A DNA stretch of 64,000 bases from assembly GCF_964030925.1 (NCBI RefSeq), contig NZ_OZ034992.1, positions 186,001 to 250,000 of the forward strand, in the 5' to 3' direction. Positions within the stretch are counted from its first letter, which is position 1. The number at the start of each line of letters is the position of its first letter. Positions 21,072-30,649 of the stretch are shown here, piece by piece. This DNA comes from Spiroplasma_E sp902809815. Its GTDB lineage: Bacteria > Bacillota_I > Bacilli_A > Mycoplasmatales > VBWQ01. Under the pieces are notes generated by a model that was given only the letters and a program-made list of their open reading frames with translations, was not told the DNA's origin and made no database searches. Both the position numbers and the translations under genes were made by a program.

Positions 21072-21896
21072 TTAAACTTCAAAATTTTCTATTATTTCTT
21101 CTTCTTTTTCTAATTCTTTTAATTTAGATAAAGTAGAATTTATATCAGTATTATCAATATTATTATTTGAATTAATAATTTTAACTTCATCACCAGTATT
21201 ATCTTTATAAGCAATTGTTTCTTCATCAATTACTACACTTTGGTCTAATTGAAGTGCTAAATTAATATCATCTTGATTATTTAATACTATAATTGGTGTT
21301 TTATTAATTTCACGAATTAATGCTTTTACAACTGTTTTTAATGCCATTTGGTCAAAACTAGTATTTCAAGGACTATCTTCACGCTTAGTTTTACTAAATT
21401 TTTTTCTTCATTCTTGACATTCTTCAACAGTCATTCCTTTATAAAAATTATTAATTTTTCCATTTTTATCTAAAAGTGAAATATAACAATAATAACCAAT
21501 TGTATTAATAGTTTTTCTTTCAAAAATTAATGCTGGATTTATTTCTCATTTATTATTTTCTTGATTAAATTTATGTGCAGTTGTTATTTTTTCTCTTTGA
21601 AAATCAACTACTAATCCAGTTCTTTGTAATAATGTTAATCAACCATCTTCTTGAATTTGAACTTGTAATTCATCACCATAAGGAATTAATGCTAATTCTT
21701 TTTTAATAGGATTAATTGAAAGATTTAATTTGTATAAATTAAATAAAGCATTAAATAAACTTTGTTGATTCATATTTCTTAAATCTTTACTAGAATTTCT
21801 AATCATTTCATAATAATTTCTAAATTTTAATAATTCTTCTTTATTACTTTTAATAAAATTAGGAATTTTTAATTCATTTTTACTATTATTACTCAT
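21072..21896 (-). CDS. recT: RecT-family single-strand annealing recombinase
   Basis: 274 aa. RecT proteins pair complementary single strands in phage recombination and replication. Family features seen in order: helical N-terminus with QQSLFNALFNLYKLNLSINP, the ELALIPYGDELQVQIQEDGW core, KINNFYKGMTVEECQEWRKK and the signature SPWNTSFDQMALKTVVKALI near residue 185, then an acidic tail. The tail (TLSKLKELEKEEEIIENFEV) is typical for SSB or partner contact. The PD-(D/E)XK nuclease at 22440..23099 in the same operon is its probable exonuclease partner. ATG 21896 follows AAGGAGAAGAAAATA. Confidence 0.9.
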
Positions 21897-22032
21897 TATT
21901 TTCTTCTCCTTTTTTATTTAATAATTCTAAAATTTCATCTAATTTTTTATTAATTTTTCCTATATGTTTTAATAAAATTAAAATTGATTTATCCATACCA
22001 GAACTTTTCTTACCAGAACTTTTCTTATCCAT
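21889..22032 (-). CDS. Small helical prophage protein
   Basis: 47 aa: MDKKSSGKKSSGMDKSILIL then a coiled-coil-like KINKKLDEILELLNKKGEE. A KKSSG repeat stands at the start. It overlaps the recT start by 8 bases and provides recT with its ribosome site. Confidence 0.5.
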   Translation of the reverse strand: MDKKSSGKKSSGMDKSILILLKHIGKINKKLDEILELLNKKGEENNE

Positions 22033-22041
22033 AATTTTCTC

Positions 22042-22233
22042 CTATCATTTTTTAATTGTTTTAAATCTATTATCTAAATGTATTTCAATATTTTTACTAG
22101 GATTAACTATTAAATGACTATTAATCTCAATTCAATTATTTAGATTACTATCTAATTTTTTAGGTAACTTATCAAATTCAATTGAATTACAAGAATAAAT
22201 AGTTTTTTCTTTAATTGTTTTTTCATTAATCAT
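22042..22233 (-). CDS. Small prophage protein
   Basis: 63 aa, MINEKTIKEKTIYSCNSIEF, ending KTIKKW. Mixed charge, no recognised motif. Located between the coiled-coil ORF and the 47-aa ORF with spacing of a few bases, so part of the early operon. Confidence 0.5.
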
Positions 22234-22450
22234 TTTTATTTCTTCTTAATCATTCTTTAATATTATTTTTCAAAATATTTAATTCTTTAATTTGACCTCT
22301 TAAAACATCTAATTCTCATAAATTTAATTGATTTAAATTAATTTCTTCAATTTGATATTCTAAAAATTCAATTCTAGCATTAAGATTTTTAACTAATAAT
22401 TCATTAAAATTACATTTTTTATTTTTACAATATTCCAATTTATATTCCAT
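22226..22450 (-). CDS. Small coiled-coil prophage protein
   Basis: 74 aa with CKNKKCNFNELLVKNLNARI, then heptad-like leucines (EFLEYQIEEINLNQLNLWEL, LRGQIKELNIL). GGAGAAGATAAAA precedes the ATG. Probably an oligomerising accessory factor; no family recognised. Confidence 0.5.
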
Positions 22451-23099
22451 TTTTATCTTCTCCTTTAAAATATTTTATTTTTGCTTTAAATCATTCATTT
22501 ATTAATTCATTTGATATTTCAATTTCTAATTCTTGTTGAGTATTTTTATTAGTTAAATAAACATAAGTTTTATAAGATGGAGTTATGCCATTTTCAAGTA
22601 ACATACAATAATAAGCAGTTAATTGTAATTTAATTCTTTTGAATTTATCTTCATCAATACAAGCATATGTTTTATAATCAACTAAATAATATTTATTTTC
22701 TTTTTTATCTAAATAAACTAAATCTGGTGTTCCTGCAACTAAAGTATCAGTAATAGGTTTTTCAATAATAAATTCATAATTATTTTTATCTTTAAATTTT
22801 TCTTTTAAAAAAATAAGTGATTTTTTACAATAAGAATAATTTATATTATTAGTTACTGGTTTTAATTTTTTTAATAAATTATTAATAATATTTTCTTGAT
22901 TAATATTTTGTAAATATAATTCATTAAGTTTATGAACTCATTTACCACGAACTGAAGCATTTTTTAATACTTCTGGTGCTATATGACTATATCCAAAACC
23001 TAAATAATTATCAATAATTCTAGAAACTGAAATTAATTCTTTATCTTCTAAAAAATATTGATGTGTTTCTTTTTTAAAAATTAATTTAGGCATATCCAT
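22440..23099 (-). CDS. PD-(D/E)XK nuclease, probable partner of RecT
   Basis: 219 aa. Phage/Cas4/RecB-like exonuclease fold: N-terminal helix with YSHIAPEVLKNASVRGKWVH (the His-containing helix often found in RecB-like nucleases), then the active site GTPDLVYLDKKENKYYLVDY-K with Asp, Asp and Lys, and the QLTAYYCMLLE motif (Q-x3-Y) typical of the RecB/Cas4 group. Starts at the first of two in-frame ATGs (23099, 23093); neither has a strong ribosome site, so it is probably coupled to the gene before it. It would resect DNA ends for RecT. Confidence 0.8.
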
Positions 23100-23313
23100 C
23101 ACGTTTGGCTTCTAAAAAAGCATATCAACCTTCAATAATTTTTAATGCATAATCAATATCTTTTTCTTCTTTAATAAGTTTTTCTAATATTTTTAACATT
23201 CCATAATTTATTAAATCATCTGAGATATTTTTTTCTTTACATTCTTTATATCTATCTCTATAAAAACTATTAACAAATTTAAAACCATCATATTCTTTAC
23301 CATTAATTTTCAT
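23086..23313 (-). CDS. Small prophage protein
   Basis: 75 aa, MKINGKEYDGFKFVNSFYRD, helical, ending WYAFLEAKRDGYA. Overlaps the nuclease start. AAAGGAAAG precedes the ATG. No family recognised. Confidence 0.5.
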
Positions 23314-23437
23314 ATTTATAACTTTCCTTTCTACCTATTAATATTCAAAAACATTTATTACATAATCTATTACCAAAAGAAGATTTTTTTCTACAATTAT
23401 CACAAGAACCAACCATTCTATATTCTCTATATTCCAT
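23303..23437 (-). CDS. Small zinc-ribbon-like prophage protein
   Basis: 44 aa with SCDNC and LCNKC, two Cys-x2-Cys knuckles 12 residues apart, a clear single zinc ribbon. AAAGGAAAAAATATTT precedes the ATG. Possible transcription regulator or DNA-binding accessory protein. Confidence 0.55.
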
Positions 23438-23455
23438 AAATATTTTTTCCTTTCA

Positions 23456-23668
23456 TTAATTAAGTTTTTTATTTATCATGTCTGATTCTTCTTTTGAAAT
23501 ATAAACTTCCAATACTAATATTTCATAATGTGTAATAAAAGCATTTTCTAATAAATGATGTTTATAATTTCTATGAAAATTATTAGCATCTATAAAAGTA
23601 CAAAAAACTTTATATTTTGTTTCATCTGTATAATTAACTTTGTATTTTACTAAATAAATGTATGACAT
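23456..23668 (-). CDS. Small prophage protein, first gene of the leftward block
   Basis: 70 aa, MSYIYLVKYKVNYTDETKYK, alternating beta and helix, ending with SKEESDMINKKLN. The ribosome site AAAGGAGAAAAATAA is the best in the operon. A likely promoter lies in the next 100 bases upstream on the minus strand. Confidence 0.55.
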   Translation of the reverse strand: MSYIYLVKYKVNYTDETKYKVFCTFIDANNFHRNYKHHLLENAFITHYEILVLEVYISKEESDMINKKLN

Positions 23669-23972
23669 ATTTATTTTTCTCCTTTATTTTTGTTATTGTG
23701 TTATGATATTGTTAATGAGGTATGTATTTATATATAAAACCCCCTATTTTCTTACATAATACAAATGTAATTATTAATTAGATTAATGGGTTCTTTACTG
23801 AGCCATCATAAGGCTATTCAAATTAATCTATAATTACATTAAGCGATACAGTGTAACATTTTAACTTGCTTAACATTAAATGCTCTTTTATTCTGATATA
23901 GAAGTATTTACATAAAGTACTCACTATTAGACTTCTACGACAGTTTTATTAAGTTTTAATCTTTTAACAAAA

Positions 23973-23998
23973 AAAGAACGATAGTTATATCGTTCTTT
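23973..23998. terminator. Terminator-like perfect hairpin
   Basis: AAAGAACGAT (23973-23982) pairs with ATCGTTCTTT (23989-23998), loop AGTTAT. An A run on the left makes a T7 run on the minus strand, and a weaker T run follows on the plus strand, so it could work both ways. Confidence 0.6.
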
Positions 23999-24187
23999 GT
24001 TATCCAATTATGAATCTAAGGGTTAAAGTGATGCGCCCTAAGAAATCTCACCTTTCTTTTATCAGTATTTTAACATATTTATTAATAGCAATAATGATTA
24101 AATTTGATTATTATAGGAAAAAATATTTTTCTTTTTGTAATAAAAATTATTTTAAAAAGAAAATATATTAATTTTAAAATTAATAGG

Positions 24188-24193
24188 TATAAT
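24188..24193 (+). promoter_or_regulatory. Candidate -10 box for rpiB-glyA
   Basis: TATAAT 33 bases before the rpiB start, in AT-rich DNA without a clear -35 hexamer. Confidence 0.45.
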
Positions 24194-24226
24194 AAAACTA
24201 ATATTTAAACTAAGGAAGTGATAAAG

Positions 24227-24670
24227 TTGAAAACTAATGGTTTAGTAATTGCTATTGGTAATGATCATACCGCTTATGAATTTAAACAACCAATTATTAA
24301 ATTTTTACATACAGAAGGCTATCAAATTTTAGATTTAGGAACAAATAGCAGTGAGCCTGTTGATTATCCTAATTTTGGTTTTAATGTTGCTAATGCTATT
24401 GTTAGTAAAAAAGCAGATTTTGGTATTGTAATTTGTGGTACTGGTATTGGTATTAGCATTGCTACCAATCGTATTAATGGTGTTCGTTGTGCCCTTTGCT
24501 ATGAAGAAGAAACAGTAAGATTGGCAAGGTTTCATAATGATGCTAATGTTTTAGCACTAGGTGCTAGAATTATTTCTGATTATAAAGCAGTAGAACTTGT
24601 GAAATTATTTTTAAATACTAAAACAAGTGATGAAAAAAGACATCAATTAAGAGTTGCAAAACTAAAATAA
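24227..24670 (+). CDS. rpiB: Ribose-5-phosphate isomerase B
   Basis: 147 aa from a TTG start at 24227, chosen because AAGGAAGTG sits 7 bases before it; a GTG at 24218 lies inside that ribosome site. Interconverts ribose 5-phosphate and ribulose 5-phosphate in the pentose phosphate pathway. Motifs: AIGNDHTAYEFK (usually G-x-DH-AG), SSEPVDYPNFG, the GIVICGTGIGISIATNR phosphate loop with the catalytic Cys, and RLARFHNDANVLALGAR. The order rpiB-glyA occurs in other Firmicutes and mollicutes. Confidence 0.93.
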   Translation: MKTNGLVIAIGNDHTAYEFKQPIIKFLHTEGYQILDLGTNSSEPVDYPNFGFNVANAIVSKKADFGIVICGTGIGISIATNRINGVRCALCYEEETVRLARFHNDANVLALGARIISDYKAVELVKLFLNTKTSDEKRHQLRVAKLK

Positions 24671-24707
24671 TTTTACTATTAAATTATTAAAGAGAGGATG
24701 TTTAAAA

Positions 24708-26009
24708 ATGGATAAATCTTTTAATAAGGGTCTTGACCCAGAATTAAAAAAAATTGTGAAAGATGAATGACAACGTCAACAAAATCATATTGAATTAATA
24801 GCTTCAGAAAACTATGTATCACCAGCTGTACTTACACTTGCTGGAACAATATTAACTAATAAGTATGCAGAAGGTTATCCGGGCAGAAGATATTATAATG
24901 GTTGCGAAAATGTTGATAAAATTGAAAATTTGGCAATAGAGCGTTTTAAACAATTATTTAATTGTAATCATAAACCAGGTCAATGTAAAAAAGGTAATTT
25001 TCATGCTAATGTACAACCTCATTCTGGTAGTCAAGCTAATGCTGAAGCATATGCTGCTATATTACGTCCAGGTGATACTATTCTTGGTATGGAACTTGAT
25101 GCCGGTGGTCATTTAACTCATGGTTATAAAATTAATTTTTCTGGTAAAATTTATCACGGTGTTAATTATGGTGTAAGTAAAAAGGATGAATATTTAGATT
25201 ATGATGAAATTTTAAAAATTGCTAAAGAATGTAAACCAAAAATTATTGTAGCAGGAGCTAGTGCTTATTCAAGACTTATTGATTGATCAAAGTTTCGTAA
25301 AATTGCCGATACTGTTGGAGCATATTTAATGGTTGATATGGCGCATATTGCTGGATTAATTGCTGCTGGATTACATCAAAATCCTATTTGTTATGCTGAT
25401 ATTACAACAACAACAACTCATAAAACATTAAGAGGACCACGCGGTGGTGCTATTCTTTGCACCGAAGAATTAAAAAAGAAAATTGATAGTGCGGTATTTC
25501 CTGGTAATCAAGGTGGGCCATTGGAGCATATTATTGCAGCAAAAGCACAAGCTTTTTATGAAGCATTAACGCCAGAATTTAAAACTTATCAAATGCAAGT
25601 AATTAAAAATGCTCAAGCATTAGCGAAAACTTTTCTTGATGCAAAATTTCATGTAGTGGCTGGTGGAACTGATAATCATTTATTAACTGTTAATGTTACT
25701 AATATTAACGGTTTAAATGGTAAAGAAGCTGTTGATATTTTAGAAAAGATTAATATTGTTGCTAATAAGAATGGTGTTCCCTTTGATCCTTTACCAGCTG
25801 TTATTACTAGTGGTGTTCGTTTTGGTAGTCCAGCAATGACAACGAGAGGTTTTAAAGAAGAGCAGTTTATTGAATTAGGGAAGATTATTATTAGTGCTTG
25901 AAAATTACATAAGGGTATTAATGATGATGGTTTAAATGAATTAAGAAAAAAAGTTGATATGCTTTTAAATAAATTTCCCATTTATGAAGATATAAAATTA
26001 CCTCAATAA
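24708..26009 (+). CDS. glyA: Serine hydroxymethyltransferase
   Basis: 433 aa PLP enzyme converting serine and tetrahydrofolate to glycine and methylene-THF. AGAGAGGATG precedes ATG 24708. Motifs: IELIASENYVS, YPGRRYYNG, VQPHSGSQAN, MVDMAHIAGL, and the PLP-lysine site TTTTTHKTLRGPRGG. A ~12-residue insertion (CNHKPGQCKKGN) breaks the usual LFxxxxANVQPHSG stretch at residues ~84-95 and carries two Cys. Ends just before a terminator shared with the convergent ftsK remnant. Confidence 0.95.
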
Positions 26010-26031
26010 TAAAATAATTATTTTATTTTTT
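26008..26031. terminator. Bidirectional palindromic terminator between glyA and ftsK
   Basis: AATAAAATAATTATTTTATT (26008-26027) is a perfect palindrome followed by T's. It overlaps the glyA and ftsK stop codons. Confidence 0.65.
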
Positions 26032-26747
26032 TGAATCTTTAATTTCTTTCATTTTTTCAATAAAATTATTATCATATTTAACCGAAGATTGTTCTTTAAT
26101 AAACTTTATTAATTTTGAAACATCTTCATCACTAATTCATGGTGCTTGTAAACGATTGATATTATTTTGTCCTGGAGCTAAAAATAACATATCGCCTTTA
26201 CCTAATAATTTTTCTGCTCCAGCAGTATCAAGGATTGTTTTTGAATCAATTCAAGATGCAACTTTAAAAGCAATTCTTGCTGGAATATTATTTTTAATTA
26301 CGCCAGTAATTACATCTACTGATGGTCTTTGTGTTGCTATTACTAAATGAATTCCTGCTGCTCGACCCATTTGTGTAATTCGCATGATCCCTTCTTCAAT
26401 TTGTTTGCTTGCTTGTACCATTAAATCTGCTAATTCATCAATAACAATAATATAATAAGGTAATTTATCAATTTCTTGACTTATTTTTTTATTATAACTT
26501 TCAATATCACGATTTCCATTTTTTGCAAATAGTTGGTATCGACGCATCATTTCTAAAATTACTACTTGTAATGCTGCTGGTGTTTTGTTTGCTTCATTAA
26601 TTACTGGAATAATTAAATGTGGGATATCATTATAAATTGCTAATTCTACTCATTTAGGATCGATTAATATTAGTTTTATTTCATGAGGTTTGTATTGTAA
26701 GAGCAAAGAAATTAGTAAATCGCCACTTGCCACTTGCCACTTGCCAC
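26023..26747 (-). pseudogene. ftsK: FtsK/SpoIIIE DNA translocase, C-terminal fragment
   Basis: About 240 codons, from just after the Walker A region to the end. Clear FtsK motor features: KLILIDPKWVELAIYNDIPH, INEANKTPAALQ, RRYQLFAKNGNRDIESYN, Walker B YIIVIDELADLM, and MGRAAGIHLVIATQRPSVDV, ending without a gamma domain. It begins at an IS3 end with no start codon. The Walker A loop and the alpha domain that precede it in all family members are missing from both this fragment and the other half at 28023..29118. Confidence 0.9.
26722..26747 (+). repeat. Short tandem repeat TTGCCAC next to IS3 copy B
   Basis: GCCAC followed by three TTGCCAC units abuts the IS left end; the last CCAC is the target duplication. 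On the minus strand it reads GTGGCAA repeats. Copy A has two similar units (GTGGCAAGTGGCAA) next to its matching end. Confidence 0.7.
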
Positions 26748-27867
26748 TTAGCCCTTTTTACTAGACCATTAATTTAAAAAACCTGAATGTATTCTAAAAA
26801 CAATTGTGTTATATAATTAACACTAATTTTAACCTGAAAGGATTTTTATTAATGGATAAAATTAAACAAATAGCATTAGTAATTAACAAATTAAATATCA
26901 AAGAAAAAATTAAAATTATTGATGATTGTAAAAATCAATATTCAATTAGAAACCTATGTCAATATCTTCAATTAAACAGATCAACATATTACTTTTTAAA
27001 AAATAAACAAAAACCTATTAAAAAAGAAGAAAATCATATTATTAAATGCAATCATAAATATCAAAAAATATGCCAACTTTTAATCGAATTTCATTCTACA
27101 AGAAAAGGCAGAATTTATGGATATTTAAGAATTTTTTCAGCTTTTAAAGAGTGATTAAAACAAGAAAAAAATATCATTTTAAATATAGAATTATCAATAA
27201 AACAAATGCGAAAAATTATGAAAGAACACAATATTCAAGGATTAAAACAAACTAAAAATAACTATCCTAAAAACAAAAAAAATCCAAATAAGTGAATACC
27301 TACAATGGATAAAGTAAACAAAGATTATAAAAGTACAACCTCTTCAAATCAAATTTGATCAATGGACACTAAACAAATAAATACTAAAGAAGGATGATTA
27401 TATCTTTTTGTAATTATTGATTTTTATTCAAATAATGTTGTTAGTTATAATATTGCTCCTAATAAATCATATCAGGATTTAATTCTTCCTGCTCTTGAAA
27501 AAATCAACAAACAATTTTCTTGAAATCAAGTAAAAAATGTTATTTTACATTCAGATAACGCCAACGAATTTTATTGTCAGGATATCACAAAATGAGCAGA
27601 GGATAAACAAATAATTTTAAGCAAAAAACAACCTTATGATATTGGTGGTAATGTATTATCTGAAAACTGATTTTCTCATTTATCTCAAGAATGACTACCT
27701 AAAGGATCAAATCAATATTTATCCATCAATGAAGCTATAAATGATGTAAATCAATATGTTATGTTTTATAATTATGAAAGAATACATTCTAAATTTCTAA
27801 AACCACCAATTTTACAAATTAAAATTTAGAATTTTATATCAAAAATGGTCCAGTAATTAAGGGCCAA
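26748..27867 (+). mobile_element. IS3-family insertion sequence, copy B
   Basis: 1120 bp, same ends as copies A and C but opposite orientation. CCAC lies on both sides (26744-26747 and 27868-27871). Directly right of it lies a 146-bp piece of a second copy, so at least two insertions or a recombination happened here inside ftsK. Confidence 0.92.
26852..27829 (+). CDS. IS3-family transposase, copy B
   Basis: 325 aa, the same protein as in copies A and C, with the HTH segment, Asp (WSMDTKQ), Asp (HSDNANEF) and Glu (SENWFSH) all intact. It is read on the strand opposite to the host ftsK gene. Confidence 0.9.
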
Positions 27868-27872
27868 CCACC

Positions 27873-28018
27873 TCCATCAATGAAGCTATGAATGATGTAA
27901 ATCAATATGTTATGTTTTATAATTATGAAAGAATACATTCTAAATTTCTAAAACCACCAATTTTACAAATTAAAATTTAGAATTTTATATCAAAAATGGT
28001 CCAGTAATTAAGGGCCAA
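27873..28018 (+). mobile_element. Truncated IS3 copy, 3' end only
   Basis: 146 bp matching the last part of the IS (from TCCATCAATGAAGCT to GGGCCAA), with one difference seen (ATGAAT for ATAAAT). It ends at CCAC (28019-28022). It is the remnant of another copy and bears on how the ftsK centre was lost. Confidence 0.9.
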
Positions 28019-28022
28019 CCAC

Positions 28023-29118
28023 CAAATATATTTTTGATTAATTATAGTTTGTTCAGGAAGAAAAGCTTTTGTTTTTTCTTGATTGTTATTTTGTTTTTCA
28101 ATTTGATTAATAATTTTGTTTTGTTCTTTAACTTTTGTTTCATTATTTTCTAATTTTTGATTATTAATTTTGTTAATATTGTTATTTTCTTGTAATAATT
28201 CTTTATTGGTTTCTATATCAAAGTTTATTTTTTCGTTTTTTACTTTATTGTTTGATAAATTTTCTTTTGTAAATTGTTTAGTTTCTAATTTAGATTGCTT
28301 ATTATTGTTTTTTGCTTGTTGTTTGTTTATTTTTAGTTCTTTTTTTAGATTATTGATTTTGATAGTATTATTTTGTGCTAAAGTAAGTTTTTTTTGTTTT
28401 TCTTTTGCTTTTTCTAATTTATTAATTTTTTGATCTTTTCGCTTAACTTTAAAATCTAAAATTGTTTCTTTGATATGATTTGAAATAGTGATAAATAAAA
28501 TTAAGGGACGGTTAAAAAATAATCAACTAAAACAAATAATAATCATTAATATATTTAATATAAAATTAACAAAAAAAGTTGTGTAACCTAAAAATTCTAA
28601 TATAGTATTACCAATTAATCCGCCAACAAGATAAGAGGGAAAGAAACTATCAATAGTTCAATTATTAAAGGAAATAGGTGATTTGAAAAATCCATGATAA
28701 TTATTAAAAATAGTTGAATTTCATCAAGATTGATAATAATCATTAATTAAATTAATATGAAATTTATTATTAAATCAAATATTATCATAATGACTAATAA
28801 TAGTAATAGTTTCAATTGTTCAAGCGCAGCATATAATAGTAGTAATTATTGCTCAAACAAAGGAAGCTTTAAATTTAAAATAATAATTAAAACAAAGTGG
28901 AATTAAAGATATATATATAATAATATATAAATTAAATATTTGCTTCATCCAAATAAAAAAGAAAATATAAAGTCGTCTAAAAATTTACCAATTGGTAGTA
29001 GTCTTAATAAACTAAAAGTTATTAATAACAATAAAATTAGAGTACCTAATAAGATACCAATTTTATTATTATTACTATTTTTAATTTGTTTAATTTTAAT
29101 ATTTTTAAAATCTTTCAT
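28023..29118 (-). pseudogene. ftsK: FtsK/SpoIIIE DNA translocase, N-terminal fragment
   Basis: About 365 codons from ATG 29118. Four membrane segments are seen (first IGILLGTLILLLLITFSLL, last FVNFILNILMIIICFSWLFF), the usual FtsK membrane anchor, followed by a Lys/Gln/Asn-rich linker of about 140 residues with coiled-coil character. Sequence is lost after QTIINQKYI, where the IS remnant begins. With the C-terminal piece 26023..26747 it shows one gene with its centre deleted. The membrane anchor alone could still be made. Confidence 0.85.
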
Positions 29119-29285
29119 AATTTTAAACTCCTAACTTTTCTATTTTAAATTTATTGGTTGAGTGATTGTATAAAAATAATATCATATATAGGGGTGTTTG
29201 TTACTACTTACTAACCATTTTAATAAATATTATTATGATGTGAACTATTAGTAATTTTTATTTATTTTTTTAAAAAATATACAAT

Positions 29286-30443
29286 AGACATATTCCGTAA
29301 TTAAATTTTTTAAAAGTCAATTAATAATTTTAAAATTTATTTTATAATTTTGTTATTAACAATAAATTTAGAAAAGTGTTGATAAAAATGATTTTTGAAA
29401 ATTTAAAAAAATTAAAAAATGAAGAATTTTACAGATATTTTGGTATAAAACGTTTTCATTTTAATGAAATGTTAGAAAAATTAATTGAAATAGAAAAATT
29501 AGAAAAAAATAAAGGTCGAAAAAATAAACTTTCAGTAGAAGAAAGATTAATGATGACTTTATTATACTGAAAAGAATATTATACTTTTTTTCAAATGAGT
29601 ATTAAATCTAAAATGAGCCCATCAAGTTGTTTTCGAAATATTACTTGAGTAGAAAATAAACTTAGTAACCACAAAGATTACCAATTTTTAAAAGAAAGAT
29701 ATAAATTAAAAATTGATAAAAAACAAGAAAATTCAAATGAATTTCAATTTTATTTAATTGATTCAACTGAGATTGAAATTGAAAGACCAACTAAAAAAAA
29801 CTACAGTTAGAATATTTTTTTGGTAAAAGTTGAATGTATTCTATAAAATTTCAAATTGTATATGTTTTTTTTAATAAAAAAATTATTGATATTTTTGCTG
29901 ATAATGGTAAAGTGCATGATTTTCAAATATTAAAAAATTCAAATCTTGAATTTTCAGAAAAAACAATAATTATTGGTGATTTAGGATATCAAGGTATACA
30001 AAATATTTATAAAAATACAATAATACCAATTAAAAGAACTAAAAATAAAAAATTAACTAAACAAGAAAGAAAATACAATAAGATTGTATCTAAAATTAGA
30101 ATTAAAGTTGAACATGTCTTTGCTTGATTGAAAAGATTCAAAATTTTAGTAAATAAATGTAGAAAATCTAAATTTAGACTTATGTACTTAAGATTTAACT
30201 TACTTTGTGAAATTTTTAATAAAATAAAACCATTAAAATAAAAAAAATATTAAAAATATTTTTTTAAAATTTAAATTTTTATCGAGTTAATATAAAAATA
30301 TTATTAACAATTTTTTGTTTAAAATGTAAACTCATTTTTTAAACTATTTTTTCAAAAAATATTTATTTCTATATTCAATAACACTAAATAGTTTTAAAAC
30401 AATTTTATTGACAATTAATTAAATTTAATTACGGAATATGTCT
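29286..30443 (+). mobile_element. IS5-family insertion sequence, copy 2
   Basis: 1158 bp, ends AGACATATTCCGTAATTA / TAATTACGGAATATGTCT, with AAT duplicated on both sides (29283-29285 and 30444-30446). Lies upstream of ftsK, in its promoter region. Confidence 0.92.
29388..30241 (+). CDS. IS5-family transposase, copy 2 (needs -1 frameshift)
   Basis: Frame 1 (29388-29810) encodes a helical N-terminus with NKLSVEERLMMTLLYWKEY and the first catalytic Asp in FYLIDSTEIEIERP, and stops soon after A8 (29793-29800). A -1 shift on that run continues as KKKLQLEYF and gives the rest: GKVHDFQILKNS, the second Asp in IIGDLGYQG, and the Glu in IKVEHVFAWLKRF. This is the layout of IS5-group (DDE_Tnp_4) elements with programmed frameshifting. 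Compared with copy 3 it has VYVFFN for VYDFFN and EYFFGK for EYFSGK; activity is uncertain. Confidence 0.82.
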
Positions 30444-30649
30444 AATATATATAAATTAAAAATTTTGTGTTTTTTATTTAACATCACTAATTATTTAGTA
30501 ATCAGTTTAATAAAATATAAAATAATAATTTTAAAAAATAATATTTAATGCTGAATAAGTTATTTGTTATACTTATTAGGAACGGTAGATTATTTAGGTG
30601 GATAAATATAGAATTAATCAAATAAAAATTAAAAAGGATAATGATAATA

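Larger units (their letters stand above)
23669..24226. other. Gene-free, hairpin-rich region between the prophage and rpiB
   Basis: No coding frame is seen. From left to right: an AT-rich stretch with TTGTAT and TATATA on the minus strand that could be the promoter of the leftward block; a 10+9-bp stem (23764-23773 with 23831-23840; 23779-23787 with 23822-23830) enclosing two mutually exclusive hairpins, GGTTC/GAGCC and AGCC/GGCT; a 7-bp stem TAGAAGT/ACTTCTA (23899-23905 with 23931-23937); the 10-bp hairpin at 23973; and a short AGGG/CCCT hairpin near 24019-24039. It may hold a structured RNA, an origin or the prophage end. Confidence 0.5.

Noticed and set aside
23760..24060. tRNA or known riboswitch
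   Set aside because: No T-loop, anticodon arm or recognised aptamer consensus was found; only generic hairpins.
27873..28018. A separate small gene with MNDVNQYVMFYNYERIHSK
   Set aside because: It is the duplicated 3' end of the IS3 transposase, not an independent gene.
28170..28433. Phe/Leu-rich ORF on the plus strand
   Set aside because: Complement of the Lys/Gln/Asn-rich FtsK linker.
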